Positions 8,630 through 19,397 of a stretch of 64,000 bases of DNA are shown in pieces. The notes beneath the pieces are model-generated. The model was not told where the DNA came from and searched no databases. It worked only from the letters and a program-made list of their open reading frames with translations. How positions within the stretch are numbered: position 1 is the first letter of the stretch; each line of letters begins with the position of its first letter. Where the stretch lies: the NCBI GenBank assembly GCA_016125085.1, contig WGMM01000033.1:124001-188000 (forward strand), in the 5' to 3' direction. A program made the position numbers and the translations under genes. Origin of the DNA: a bacterium (lineage in GTDB: Bacteria > Planctomycetota > Planctomycetia > Isosphaerales > Isosphaeraceae).

Positions 8630-8812
8630 GATGAGAAAACTCCCTAAGTCGTTGTCGAACGAAGCCACCAGGCGGATCCGAAGAAAGCATCGGAAACTTG
8701 CCGCCTCCGGATCGGCTCGAACACCATCCGAAACGATCTCAAGTTCGAAATCAAGACCTTCGGGAGACGAATCCTCAGGGTGCCTCTTGCGGACTTCGCA
8801 AACCAACGCGAA

Positions 8813-9805
8813 TCACGAATCGTCGAGCCATGCGAAACATGTCTCCAGGATGACGTAGAAGACCCCAAAAAACGCGACGAAACTGAAAATGCCGGCGACA
8901 TAGGCCAAGTTCAAAGTGCGACGGCCCCCGGCCTTCACGATTTCTGCTTGAATATCGAGCGGCCCGACGAATTGTGGCCTTAATCTCGGCCAATCGTCTC
9001 CGGCCGCCTTTTTGGCCTCGATGGCTGCTTTATTCATAGCCTTGAACCGCATCATCTGAGAATCCCAATCGTCATTCGACCTGCGGAAGAAAAGGCCCAG
9101 GGTCATCAAGATTCCGATGAGTCCAAAGTAGATGATCGCCGACCTCAGAAGCACGATCGCCCCCGGGGGACCGGCGTATGCGTCTCGCTTCGCTTTCGAA
9201 AGTGATTTCGCATGAGAACGGGTCGACGAGACGAGCTGTTCGAATTCCAGGATCGCCGTTCTCTCAGGCCACCGCGATGCGGTTTCGCTCGTAGCGAAAG
9301 AGATTCCACGGCTTTCGAACAGATTTCGAAGCTTTTCGAAGTCGAGTTCCGCCGGGGCACCCAGAAGGACCGTTCCGAGATCCCGAATTGCGAGTGCGAT
9401 CACTCGAAATGCCCCGAAATCCTGAAGCTTCGCATGTTCGATCGATTCGAAGTCGAGGCGGCGTTTGCTTCCCGTGAATTGGATCCGGCCGCCGACGATT
9501 CGATACGAGTCGGGACATTTCGAATCGAGCCACATCAGGCCGTAGGCCAGCAGAAACCCGACGAGGAACCAGACCGGCAGCGACGTCAATTGCCGAAATA
9601 GCGAGACCGGCACTTCAGAATCGAAGGAAAATGTCGTTTTCCTCCACACGACGAAGAATTTGCATGTGGCAAGCAAGCTTCCGAAGAAAACCCCGAGACG
9701 GAGCACGAGCTTATCGGAATCGATCCGGTTCCTGCAAGCGTGCATAGCGTCGTGGAAAACGCGAGGCGAGGACCATTGCATTTCGACTTTCGGAAAGATC
9801 CTCAT
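8813..9805 (-). CDS. Membrane protein with PH-like soluble domain, unrecognised
   Basis: 330 residues. Hydrophobic segments near residues 36-55 and 75-94 (PVWFLVGFLLAYGLMWL), then a soluble part (YRIVGGRIQFTGSKRRLDFESIEHAKL) resembling a bacterial PH-like domain, then two further segments near 218-240 (GAIVLLRSAIIYFGLIGILMTLGLFF) and 303-325. It lies upstream of the sulfatase on the same strand with a gap of about 180 bases. No enzyme motif is visible. Function unknown; the PH-like assignment is tentative. Confidence 0.7.
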   Translation of the reverse strand: MRIFPKVEMQWSSPRVFHDAMHACRNRIDSDKLVLRLGVFFGSLLATCKFFVVWRKTTFSFDSEVPVSLFRQLTSLPVWFLVGFLLAYGLMWLDSKCPDSYRIVGGRIQFTGSKRRLDFESIEHAKLQDFGAFRVIALAIRDLGTVLLGAPAELDFEKLRNLFESRGISFATSETASRWPERTAILEFEQLVSSTRSHAKSLSKAKRDAYAGPPGAIVLLRSAIIYFGLIGILMTLGLFFRRSNDDWDSQMMRFKAMNKAAIEAKKAAGDDWPRLRPQFVGPLDIQAEIVKAGGRRTLNLAYVAGIFSFVAFFGVFYVILETCFAWLDDS

Positions 9806-10045
9806 GATGCGAAATCCCGCGCCTTTCGAAACGATTCGACGGAAAGCCGAACGGAATCGAGCGGAAAGGGCGTTCGTCCGTCACGGAACGGACGAAATTC
9901 TGGGCATCGATTCGATTCGGACATTTCCGACAATTCACCATGACAGAGAAGTCACACCGGGGCAAGATGTGACGCCCCCGCCTGAAGTCGAAATTCAAAG
10001 GTGCCTCCGTTTCGTCGTCGAAGCTGCGAACTTTCGCCGCCGGCT

Positions 10046-10720
10046 TCATTCCTGCTCAAGCCAGCCGCATTCGGTGGCCATGCTCACTGCGGCGCGGATG
10101 TCGTCCCAGACGAGCCCCGGATAATTCTCGCAGATCGACTTCCAGGAACGGCCGGCACGTACGTGATCGACGATGACCAGCACTGGCAACCCGAGCGATC
10201 GAACGACGGGGCGATGGAATTCGTCCTTCGTGATGTGCTTGCGCCAGAGATCTTCGAGCTCGCGGCGCCAGAGGAACCGCTCCGTCGCATCGTCGTGATC
10301 GATGGCCGCGTCTTCGTATACGGGATAATCGACGACCGATTCGGCCAGAGGAAGCCTGTCGAAGTTGCAGGAAGACTGGGGCGGATCGGGCTGAACTTCT
10401 TTGGAAGGATCTTCTTGAGAAATCACGAGTTCGGTCAATGCCAGGGCCGAGACGAATGCGGCAAGATCTGTCGCTGCGATTGTATCCGGCACGGCCAGTG
10501 ATTGTTCCAGGTGGGCTCGAAGCCTGTCCGCGGCGCGGCGGAGCGGTTCGTGACGAGCGTTTCTTTTGCGGCATGCACCGCTGCAGCGAGATTGGCAGCT
10601 GGCCCGGCGGCCTGCGAAATCACCGCTGGAGCCGGTGCTCTGGATCCGCAGGCGTGTTCTTGGATTCGAAACCGTTCTGCGAGCGGGGTTGGGACCGGTT
10701 GCCGTTCGGCGGGTTTTCAT
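10046..10720 (-). CDS. DUF433-like C-terminal domain protein
   Basis: About 224 residues from ATG at 10720 (MKTRRTATGPN). The N-terminal half is Arg/Ser-rich and low-complexity; the middle holds acidic stretches. The C-terminus (PVLVIVDHVRAGRSWKSICENYPGLVWDDIRAAVSMA) matches the DUF433 helix-turn-helix pattern of VapB-type antitoxin-like proteins. Most DUF433 proteins are 70-110 residues and lie next to a DUF5615 toxin; here the protein is long and no such neighbour is seen. Function unknown, with DNA binding as an inference. A longer N-terminal extension from 10840 is possible but unlikely. Confidence 0.6.
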   Translation of the reverse strand: MKTRRTATGPNPARRTVSNPRTRLRIQSTGSSGDFAGRRASCQSRCSGACRKRNARHEPLRRAADRLRAHLEQSLAVPDTIAATDLAAFVSALALTELVISQEDPSKEVQPDPPQSSCNFDRLPLAESVVDYPVYEDAAIDHDDATERFLWRRELEDLWRKHITKDEFHRPVVRSLGLPVLVIVDHVRAGRSWKSICENYPGLVWDDIRAAVSMATECGWLEQE

Positions 10721-10992
10721 GATGCGACTCCGGAACGATGGCGAGGGGCGATAAGGACCGGGACGATGCGAGTTGCGTTTCCAGGAGTTCTGATCGTCGA
10801 AATCCCTCTTGCGGGAATTGGTGAACTGAGAATATTGCAATTTTTACGATGATTCGAAAATCAAATCAGGGCAGATTTACCCCTGACGAACAAGTTCGCG
10901 AACCGGCACGGCTTCACTGAGCCGAAAGGTCGCGAGCGATGACGCGACACTCGGAAAGAATCGACGTGCTGGAAAGGGCGATTTCGGCCGTC

Positions 10993-11181
10993 TTACCAGG
11001 CGTTGATCGCGACCAGAATGGCCGTGATCAATGCCAAGGTGCCGAAGATGCTGAAGCTCAGCCGGATCGCGTTGATGACGATGGAATAGGGCTGCTCAAA
11101 ACGTGTGCCGGCGTAAACGGCGCTGATCGCCGGGACAAGAGCGGCCAGGAAAACGTACTGGTTCCATTGGGTCGGGTCCAT
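10993..11181 (-). CDS. Small two-helix membrane protein
   Basis: 62 residues with two hydrophobic segments (NQYVFLAALVPAISAVYAG and LSFSIFGTLALITAILVAI). Its ATG overlaps the stop of the upstream gene by one base (TGATG), which implies translational coupling and supports it as a real gene despite its size. It probably works with the DUF6677-type membrane protein. Specific role unknown. Confidence 0.7.
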   Translation of the reverse strand: MDPTQWNQYVFLAALVPAISAVYAGTRFEQPYSIVINAIRLSFSIFGTLALITAILVAINAW

Positions 11182-11768
11182 CAGACTTGCCCGCTCCGCG
11201 TATCGGAATCTTGTAGTGTCACGGAATCCGCGTTCGAACCTGCCGATTCGTCTTCGGGATTCGCTTCAGGATCTGGCTGCGCGTAGCGGACCGGACCGCC
11301 GTAGGCATCCATCATGGCCAGCAGGTTCAATAATCCGGCGACGGCCGTATAAACTGTGCCGATCTCGACGAGTCGGCCGATTTTCGGGTGCAGGCCGTTG
11401 ACGACCTCCTGCGGAGGGGCGGCCATCCAGCCATCCAGAATCGGAGGCTTGTCCTGCCAGAGCAGAAGGCCCTGGATGATGCCCGGCAGGGTGAACCCGC
11501 CCACGAATGACTGGAAGATGAAGCTGAGACGGAAGTTTTCGGAATCCTTGAGAGGATTGATCCACGTCCAGTAGACGACAAGCCCGCGACCGATCCAGAG
11601 GCCGACCAGATAGATGCCGATGATGCAGCTGCCGAAGAGTATGGCCTTGAACTTTCGACCCTGATACCAATGACCAAGCCCGGGCAGAAGCCATGTAAGA
11701 AAGGCGGCGAGAGCCGGACTTCTGAGGTTGGGCAATTCGTCGGAGCTGTCGTCGGCCGGTGCGTTCAT
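11181..11768 (-). CDS. DUF6677-type multi-pass membrane protein
   Basis: About 195 residues from ATG at 11768 (MNAPADDSSDELPNLRSP). Membrane segments are SPALAAFLTWLLPGLGHWYQG near residue 17, FKAILFGSCIIGIYLVGLWI near 42, FVGGFTLPGIIQGLLLW and VYTAVAGLLNLLAMM. The GLGHWYQGR element resembles TM2-like domains. The C-terminus is acidic and polar. I recognise it as the planctomycete DUF6677 type by its layout, from memory. Coupled by a one-base overlap to the following 62-residue membrane gene. Function unknown. Confidence 0.72.
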   Translation of the reverse strand: MNAPADDSSDELPNLRSPALAAFLTWLLPGLGHWYQGRKFKAILFGSCIIGIYLVGLWIGRGLVVYWTWINPLKDSENFRLSFIFQSFVGGFTLPGIIQGLLLWQDKPPILDGWMAAPPQEVVNGLHPKIGRLVEIGTVYTAVAGLLNLLAMMDAYGGPVRYAQPDPEANPEDESAGSNADSVTLQDSDTRSGQV

Positions 11769-11930
11769 GGTCCGGTACGCGTTTCCTGCGAAACAGGGAG
11801 GCATGCGAGTTGCCCGCACGGGCGGTCGCAAAACTCGCTTTCGTGCTCTACATTGAACAGAAATCGGAACGCCACGTACAGACCAAATCGGGCCCGTCGT
11901 GACGTCTTATGAATGGGGCGAGAGCTGGAA

Positions 11931-12713
11931 TCAGGTCGGAATTCGGGAATTCGTTTTTCGACCGGAGATTTTCGCAGCCAGTTTGAGAGCGTGCCTGGCT
12001 TTGCCTGACGATTTTGACCAGATTTCGCTCACGATCGAATCGGGCCAGTCGATCGACGGATGGAGCCGCGAGAGGACCAGAGCCAGTTCATCGTGCGACC
12101 AGACGGGCAGCACCATGGAATGGTCATTCTTGCGGCTGCCTCGAAAGGGTTCGCGAGCCAGCCAGAGAATGCCCTTGGTCAGGGATGCCGCTGCAGGGTC
12201 ATCACGAAGGCGTGTCCTGTCCGACTCGATCGCACGAAGCACCGTAAAGCCTTCCGCCTGCTGAGTCTGGATCGCCAGGTCGAGCCACTTCCTGGCCTCG
12301 CTGCCCTGGGCATAGCGAGCAGGTCTTTCCACCCAGCGCAGCAGGAGAGTCGACCATTGCCGGATGAGACTTTCCGAAGTGACCGGTTCTTCCAGGCCGA
12401 ATCTCGCCACGATCCAGCGAGTACGTCGAACCCGTTGCGGGTGGGATTTCTGGAATTTTTCAGCGAAGTGTCGAAACCATTGGGACTTGCCTGTGCCCGC
12501 AGCCCCGCTCACGCGGAAGGTTTCGTTGCCGCTGGTGTGACTCAGCCAGGCTGATACGGCTTCGTCCAGCTCTTTATGGCAAGGTAATTCGATCCAGGGG
12601 CTGGTTGAGTACCGAGGGGCATCGGACATGGCGTCGTTGGCATCCGCTTCATAAGATGTGTCGGGCATGGCATCGATCTCCCGGCCGAGTCGACGAAGAC
12701 GCTCTTCGGGCAT
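11931..12713 (-). CDS. P-loop NTPase-like protein with degenerate core
   Basis: 260 residues. A clear Walker A, GAAGTGKSQWF, at residues 70-80 sits in a typical context (FRVSGAAGTGKS after a helix), as in AAA or STAND-type ATPases. I do not find a convincing Walker B with four hydrophobic residues and Asp-Asp/Glu in the expected downstream region; LDLAIQTQQAEGFTVLRAIE is a poor candidate. The C-terminus (LALVLSRLHPSIDWPDSIVSEIWSKSSGKARHALKLAAKI) resembles an AAA lid domain. It may be ATP-binding with weak or no hydrolysis. Function unknown. Confidence 0.68.
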   Translation of the reverse strand: MPEERLRRLGREIDAMPDTSYEADANDAMSDAPRYSTSPWIELPCHKELDEAVSAWLSHTSGNETFRVSGAAGTGKSQWFRHFAEKFQKSHPQRVRRTRWIVARFGLEEPVTSESLIRQWSTLLLRWVERPARYAQGSEARKWLDLAIQTQQAEGFTVLRAIESDRTRLRDDPAAASLTKGILWLAREPFRGSRKNDHSMVLPVWSHDELALVLSRLHPSIDWPDSIVSEIWSKSSGKARHALKLAAKISGRKTNSRIPT

Positions 12714-12826
12714 CCTGAGCGGTCCGTAGAATCGAATACGTTTCGAGTCGTACGGATTCTTCCGGTTATATCGGCAAAACGTTCACCGAACTTCGGTCAA
12801 CGTGAAGGTGAGCGGGCATACCGGGA

Positions 12827-13576
12827 ATGGAGCGGAAGGTCATGGAACGCGTGTATGCGCCAGGGGGCATTACGGATGGAAGTATCACGCTCGATCGCGA
12901 CGAGGCCCATCATTTGACACGTGTTCGTCGCGTGTCCGCCGGGGCGGAGATCGTGGCGTTCGATGGGCTGGGCAATTCCTGGCTTTGCAGGCTGACTGAA
13001 TCGACGAAAACCGGCGCCTGGCTGGATGTGATCGAGAAACTACAGGAAGATACCGTAATGCCCGGGCCGGAAATCTGGCTGGGCACAGCGGTTCCGAAGG
13101 GAGACCGGTTCGACTGGATCGTAGAGAAGGCCACCGAGCTGGGTGTGGACCGGCTTGTGCCGCTCGTGTGCGAGCGATCCGTCGTCGAGCCCCGGCCGAC
13201 CAAGCTTGACCGCCTGCGACGTACCGTTATCGAAGCCTGTAAACAGTCTGGCCGAGACCGTTTGATGGAGATCGCCGACCCCGTTCCGCTCAAAGCGTTC
13301 CTCGCGGGACTGCCGGCGGATTCGATCGGGCTGTTCGCCGATCGGGGGCCAGCGGCTTTGCCGGGTCTTGCATCGAAGAAATCCGACATGGCATACGTAT
13401 TAGCGTGCGTCGGTCCAGAGGGCGGATGGACAGTGCCGGAGAGGGCAATGGCGGCAGGGCTCGGGTGGCATTCCGTCGGCCTGGGGCCTCATATCCTGCG
13501 GATCGAGACCGCTGCGATCGCGATGGCCGCCTGTGTGCGGCAGTGCTTCGCAGCGTCTTCGGGATCGGCGGGATGA
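12827..13576 (+). CDS. rsmE: 16S rRNA (uracil-1498-N3)-methyltransferase
   Basis: 249 residues, the normal RsmE length. It shows the SPOUT-fold hallmark VGPEGGWTVPE and the C-terminal knot LGPHILRIETAAIAM, plus ATELGVDRLVPLVCERSV and EACKQSGRDRL. It methylates N3 of U1498 in 16S rRNA using S-adenosylmethionine, in the assembled 30S subunit. A second ATG at 12842 (MERVYAPGG) aligns better with typical family N-termini but has its purine-rich stretch only two bases away. It is divergent from the P-loop gene and followed by the damaged TauE/SafE gene. Confidence 0.93.
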   Translation: MERKVMERVYAPGGITDGSITLDRDEAHHLTRVRRVSAGAEIVAFDGLGNSWLCRLTESTKTGAWLDVIEKLQEDTVMPGPEIWLGTAVPKGDRFDWIVEKATELGVDRLVPLVCERSVVEPRPTKLDRLRRTVIEACKQSGRDRLMEIADPVPLKAFLAGLPADSIGLFADRGPAALPGLASKKSDMAYVLACVGPEGGWTVPERAMAAGLGWHSVGLGPHILRIETAAIAMAACVRQCFAASSGSAG

Positions 13577-13691
13577 AGGCTTCGAAATCGTACTTTCGCA
13601 AAGGTTTCGGGATCGAGCTGCAAACCGGGCCTTCGAAAAGTATACGAATCGGAAGTTGCGAAAGCGGGTGAGGTGCTTGAAGATCTCGACG

Positions 13692-14118
13692 GGATTGATC
13701 CCTGGTGCTCTCTTGCCTGGGCTGGTCGCGGGAGTCGCAGTCAGACATCGGTGGCGGGGTAATCGTCGTGCCGGTGCTCGTGCCTGACTTCGGCTTCGAC
13801 CTGAAAACGGCCAAGGGGACGAGCCTTTTCGCAATCATGTGGCGCGTCGGAATTCTGGGCGTGCCCGAATACGACAGGCGTGGCGAGCTTCAGGTCGTGC
13901 CTGGTGCGTTGATCGCAGCCGGCATGCTGTTCGGCACGCTGGCCGGTGCGCGGATGCTGGCCGGTATCTCCCAGGCCAACATGCAGAGGCTTTATGCAGT
14001 TTTTCTCATCGTGGTGGGCTCATGGATGGTCGTTCGGCCCTATATCATGACCAGGCCTGAGGTTGGGGCGAGAGGTGCTGCGCCGGAGGGATCGGGTGGA
14101 ACGAAGGCGGGATCGTGA
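13692..14118 (+). pseudogene. TauE/SafE sulfite-exporter family gene, frameshifted
   Basis: The main frame encodes GGGVIVVPVLVPDFGFDLKT, then GILGVPEYDRRGELQVVPGALIAAGMLFGTLAGARML, a clear half-length TauE/SafE repeat. The expected N-terminal helix (ALLPGLVAGVAV) lies just upstream in another frame (from 13692), and the switch is near 13750, where several residues of the usual SGxxGIGGG link are also missing. A GTG at 13705 could start a shortened 137-residue protein, but it would replace the first helix with unrelated residues. So this is probably a broken transporter gene; a sequencing error is the alternative. Confidence 0.6.
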
Positions 14119-14254
14119 GGAATCGGCGAAATATCGGGGAAGTTGACCGCTCATGCTGGATCCGGAAAGAGCGATTTGATTTGATAAGGCGATCCGCACT
14201 GATCCGGCTGAAATCGCCACGCTGTTCACAACTCGACAAGGAGACACGATCACC

Positions 14255-15844
<1,590 letters not shown>

Positions 15845-15878
15845 ATTCAGGCATTCGAATTCGGTTCGAAAGCGATTG

Positions 15879-15912
15879 ACGACTTGCGTCGCCGCCTGGG
15901 CACGCAAGTCGT
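15879..15912 (+). terminator. Rho-independent-type terminator after phoD
   Basis: 11-bp inverted arms ACGACTTGCGT (15879-15889) and ACGCAAGTCGT (15902-15912), followed on the plus strand by TACTCTTTCTATTG, which is T-rich. It lies 35 bases after the phoD stop. Confidence 0.75.
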
Positions 15913-16076
15913 TACTCTTTCTATTGTTGGACGTTGAGGCTCAGGCGGTGGCGATCGTTTCGGAGATCGTTCACCGTTATCGGGATAGCTCGAATTGATG
16001 CGGGGCGCCGAGATGGTGCTCGGTGGTGCCGCGGGGGGGATGGACGTCCGAAACAACATCGAGGCCTTATCGAAAT

Positions 16077-17303
16077 TCAATCCAGCAGCACTTTCGTCGG
16101 CACTTCGGATGCGATTTCGTGCCGGGGCGGCAATGTGTTCTTTTCGACGAGGTCGACATGCAACTCGGGGACGACGCTCATGAGGGATGCCCACTTGCGG
16201 CCCTCGGGGAAACGTTCCAGAGTCAGCCTTGCGACGGCCGCGATCGGAGTCGCGAGAAACAGCCCCACGATGCCCCAGAGAAACCCCCAGAACAGACAGC
16301 TCAAGAGTACGGTCGTACCGTTGAGATCCATCGTCCGGCCCATGACGATCGGCGTGACGAGATATCCCTCGACCAATGACATCGCCGTGAAAATTCCCGC
16401 GACCAGCATGACTTCGGCGATCGACCCGGTTTGTGCCAGCACGACCAGGCTCGGCAGCAGCCCGGCCACCGCCTGGCCGAGATAAGGCACGAAGTTCGCG
16501 AGGCCAGCGAAAAGGCCGAGGATCGCTGCATATTCCACATCCATCGCCCCGAGTACCAGCCCCACGGCCAGCCCGAAGGCCATGTTGATCGCGGCACGCA
16601 CCAGCAGATAACGACGCATGCGGCGCGAAAGGTGGCGAAAGAGATTTTCGTAGAAGACGATTTCCGTCGAATTCCGGCTGAGCGCCGCCGCCAGCCGGGG
16701 CTGGAGAATCGGCTGTTCCACAGTCAGGAAAATCGCCAGAATCAGCGTGAGAACACCCTGGCCGACGAGCTGGGTCGCATGCGAAACCGGGTCGCCCATG
16801 CTGCGAATCACCAGCGCGGCGTTACGTTCACCGAAATCGGCGATCAGGCGGGGCTCAGGCAGAAGAGCACCGAGTTTGGGGTAATCCCGAACGATTTCTG
16901 TCAGATTCTGTCCGAGTTTCGAACTCAGACGCGACAGATCGATGGGTAGCCCGAGAGCGAATTCTGCAAGATGATCGACGGCCAGAACGCCCAGGTAGCC
17001 CCCGCCGATCCCGAGCAGTACGCACAGAATCAGCGAAGCCGAAAACTGGCCGACCCGCAGTGTGCGCCGAATGAACACCGTGGCAGGCATGAGCAGACAC
17101 GAAAGAAGCACGGCCATCGCCACCGGCACCAGGATGGGCCGGAAGAAATAGAGGGCCGCCAGAATGCCGAACATCGACAGAACCAGTGTCGGTCCGCCGG
17201 ATGACACGCTTCGGCTTGTCTCGGGAGCGTTGTCGTGCATGCGTGCAGGTTCGCCTGAGGCGATCGTATCGGCGTGTCGAGTCCACCGGAATGTCGTTTT
17301 CAT
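16077..17303 (-). CDS. AI-2E family (UPF0118) transporter
   Basis: 408 residues from an ATG preceded by a strong GGAAGGTGAGG ribosome site. The family layout is clear: paired N-terminal helices (VLSMFGILAALYFFRPILVPVAMAVLLS split over two spans), a soluble periplasmic loop, and the C-terminal helices with NMAFGLAVGLVLGAMDVEYA, GLFAGLANFVPYLGQ and GFLWGIVGLFLATPIAAV. Proteins of this family have been linked to autoinducer-2 export, Na+/H+ antiport or general efflux, so the name does not prove quorum signalling. It stands alone and converges with phoD. Confidence 0.88.
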   Translation of the reverse strand: MKTTFRWTRHADTIASGEPARMHDNAPETSRSVSSGGPTLVLSMFGILAALYFFRPILVPVAMAVLLSCLLMPATVFIRRTLRVGQFSASLILCVLLGIGGGYLGVLAVDHLAEFALGLPIDLSRLSSKLGQNLTEIVRDYPKLGALLPEPRLIADFGERNAALVIRSMGDPVSHATQLVGQGVLTLILAIFLTVEQPILQPRLAAALSRNSTEIVFYENLFRHLSRRMRRYLLVRAAINMAFGLAVGLVLGAMDVEYAAILGLFAGLANFVPYLGQAVAGLLPSLVVLAQTGSIAEVMLVAGIFTAMSLVEGYLVTPIVMGRTMDLNGTTVLLSCLFWGFLWGIVGLFLATPIAAVARLTLERFPEGRKWASLMSVVPELHVDLVEKNTLPPRHEIASEVPTKVLLD

Positions 17304-17523
17304 GCCTCACCTTCCAAACTATCCGCCTGGGTTCGATCTCACAAGTCCACCTCCATGCGCGTCCCGTTTACGGGATTATGCTCGGCGAAATCGGGAACTT
17401 TGTCGAAATGCCGGGGGATTCGGAAGATGCGCTTCGGAATTTTGTGATCGGACGGAATTTTCCGGTTAGAGCGATTCCAGGCGACCAGATGCCGATTGCA
17501 TCGCCATTTGCCTGGAGTTCGGT

Positions 17524-18024
17524 TCAGGCCGGGGCGAGAGGCTCGAGGTTCATCCAGTAGATATAGTCGGTGTCGACGGACTTGCCGCCGAGTTGGGCCA
17601 CGGTCTGGGCGATCTGGCCCCTGTGGTAGAAGGCGTGGCCGTACATCTGCGTCAGAGCGCCTTCGACGTTCCAGCGATATCGTTTGCCGTTGATCGCGAC
17701 CCATTCCAGTTCACGCTGGAGTTCGACGTCGTCAAGGCCTGTGAGATATTCGATCCAGAGACGCTCCATTTCGACGACATCGTTCCTGAGAGAGCCGATC
17801 TCGGCCCCGGTTGGGAAAATGCCTTCGACGTCCGGCGTACCGGCGAGCCTGAAAAGCCAGCGTCTGCGGGCAGCCACGATATGTCCCATGCGGTCGAGGG
17901 CCTTGCGGTAATCGGGTGAAGGCCGTTGATCTTCCGGAACGGATTCGAGCATGGCCAGCGTTTTGGCGTTCGAGTCTCGTTCGTGTTCGAACCACAAGCG
18001 GAAACGGTCGGGTAGCGAATTCAT
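17524..18024 (-). CDS. DinB family metal-binding protein
   Basis: 166 residues forming the four-helix DinB/YfiT-like fold. The metal-binding triad is visible: His48 in DRMGHIVAARRRWL and the C-terminal pair in MYGHAFYHRGQIAQTVAQLG. DinB proteins are often thiol-dependent transferases or damage-induced proteins of unknown substrate. The start is supported by an AAAGGA site seven bases upstream. It is divergent from the Mla operon. Confidence 0.85.
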   Translation of the reverse strand: MNSLPDRFRLWFEHERDSNAKTLAMLESVPEDQRPSPDYRKALDRMGHIVAARRRWLFRLAGTPDVEGIFPTGAEIGSLRNDVVEMERLWIEYLTGLDDVELQRELEWVAINGKRYRWNVEGALTQMYGHAFYHRGQIAQTVAQLGGKSVDTDYIYWMNLEPLAPA

Positions 18025-18423
18025 GAGAGTTCCTTTCGTTGGAGGCGTCCGATCGGCGAGCCTGCGGACGGGCGATGTCCCGGCGCCTTCCGGCGATGAT
18101 GAAGCGTCAAGGGTCTTACAATCCTTCAGGTATGTTCGAAGTTCGGCATGACGTGCATCGACCGGTCATCGCAGAGCGAATTCAGACTGTCAGATCAGCG
18201 AAGGAAGGTCAATCCGTTTCGTCACATCGATCTCCAGACGACTCACAATTCGTCAGCGATTGAGATCGTCGATATCGATTTCCCGAAGCTTTCTGACGTT
18301 CGTAACTGATCGATCATACGGCTTTGGGCTTGTCAGCACGGGCGGAATCGGAACAATAGAGAGTCTCGGAAGAACCGAGCGCGCAGGGAAGTCTTTCGCT
18401 GGGAGATTACGCACGGGAAGCCC
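18025..18423. other. Divergent intergenic region
   Basis: About 400 bases between the DinB gene (minus) and the Mla-type operon (plus). It must hold promoters in both directions. I see no consensus promoter, RNA gene or coding frame with family support; a small CTCGG/CCGAG hairpin near 18364-18378 is the only structure noted. Confidence 0.5.
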
Positions 18424-19332
18424 ATGACGACGATCGAAACGCCAGCGGCATCGACGAAGCCCTTAACGGGGACGCTTCCCCAGACGGGCGTGACGCCCGT
18501 GCATGAGCCGGGCCTGATTCGCGGCGGATTCGAGGCACTTGGCTCGAGCGTTCTCGAATTGCTCGTCTTCGTCGGTAACATGACGCTCTTCAACCTCTCG
18601 GCCATGCGCTGGCTGGCGTATCGCCCGCCCCGCTGGCGAAACCTGAAGCCACTGTTCTATGCCATCGGCGTGGCCAGTACCTGGGTTGTGGGCATGACGG
18701 GCTGCTTCATCGGCATGGTTCTTGCCGTTCAGTCGTACCACTCGTTCCGGGAGATGGGCCTGGAAACGCGTATGGGGGCCGTGATCAACGTGACCCTCGT
18801 GAAAGAGCTTGGTCCGGTTCTGGCCGCGACGATGCTCGCCGGTCGTGTCGGATCGGCAATGGCGGCCGAACTGGGGACGATGCGAGTGACAGAGCAGATC
18901 GACGCTCTTTCGGCCCTGGGCACGAATCCGATTCAAGTTCTGGTGGTGCCGCGGCTCGTGACTTGCGTGCTGCTCATTCCGCTGCTGACGATCATCGCCG
19001 ATTGCCTGGGCATTGTCGGCGGATACCTGATTTCGAACGAACTTTTCGGCATCGACAGCTATTTTTACTGGTACTACACGTCCAAGTTCGTGGCCCTTTC
19101 CGACCTGGTCGCAGGGCTGTTCAAGAGCATCTTTTTCGGCTATGCGATCGGTATGGTCGCCTGCCATCGGGGGTTTCATTCCCGCGCAGGTGCCGAAGGC
19201 GTGGGCCGGGCTGCGACCGAGGCGTTCGTGATGTCGTTCGTGTTGATCCTGTTCATCGACCTGGTCATCGGCACCGCGTGGAATTCGTTGTACCGGTCGT
19301 GGTATCCGGACGTGAGCGAAAGCCTGTTCTGA
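18424..19332 (+). CDS. mlaE: MlaE-type ABC transporter permease
   Basis: 302 residues. The core carries the MlaE signature GRVGSAMAAELGTMRVTEQIDALSALGTNP and hydrophobic spans at roughly residues 77-100, 160-205 and 235-300. The first ~35 residues are a polar extension. In diderm bacteria MlaE, MlaF and MlaD form an inner-membrane complex that moves phospholipids between membranes. The same order permease-ATPase-MCE follows here with short gaps, so the complex is well supported. The direction of lipid transport cannot be read from sequence. Confidence 0.92.
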   Translation: MTTIETPAASTKPLTGTLPQTGVTPVHEPGLIRGGFEALGSSVLELLVFVGNMTLFNLSAMRWLAYRPPRWRNLKPLFYAIGVASTWVVGMTGCFIGMVLAVQSYHSFREMGLETRMGAVINVTLVKELGPVLAATMLAGRVGSAMAAELGTMRVTEQIDALSALGTNPIQVLVVPRLVTCVLLIPLLTIIADCLGIVGGYLISNELFGIDSYFYWYYTSKFVALSDLVAGLFKSIFFGYAIGMVACHRGFHSRAGAEGVGRAATEAFVMSFVLILFIDLVIGTAWNSLYRSWYPDVSESLF

Positions 19333-19397
19333 GCAGGAATTCGTGTCCTGCGCGTGCGAATCGAATGTGAGCGGAATTTCGATCAAGGCGGCCAGAA

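Noticed and set aside
7511..8647. 378-codon plus-strand frame opposite the sulfatase
   Set aside because: Antisense to an enzyme with its formylglycine motif; no domain seen.
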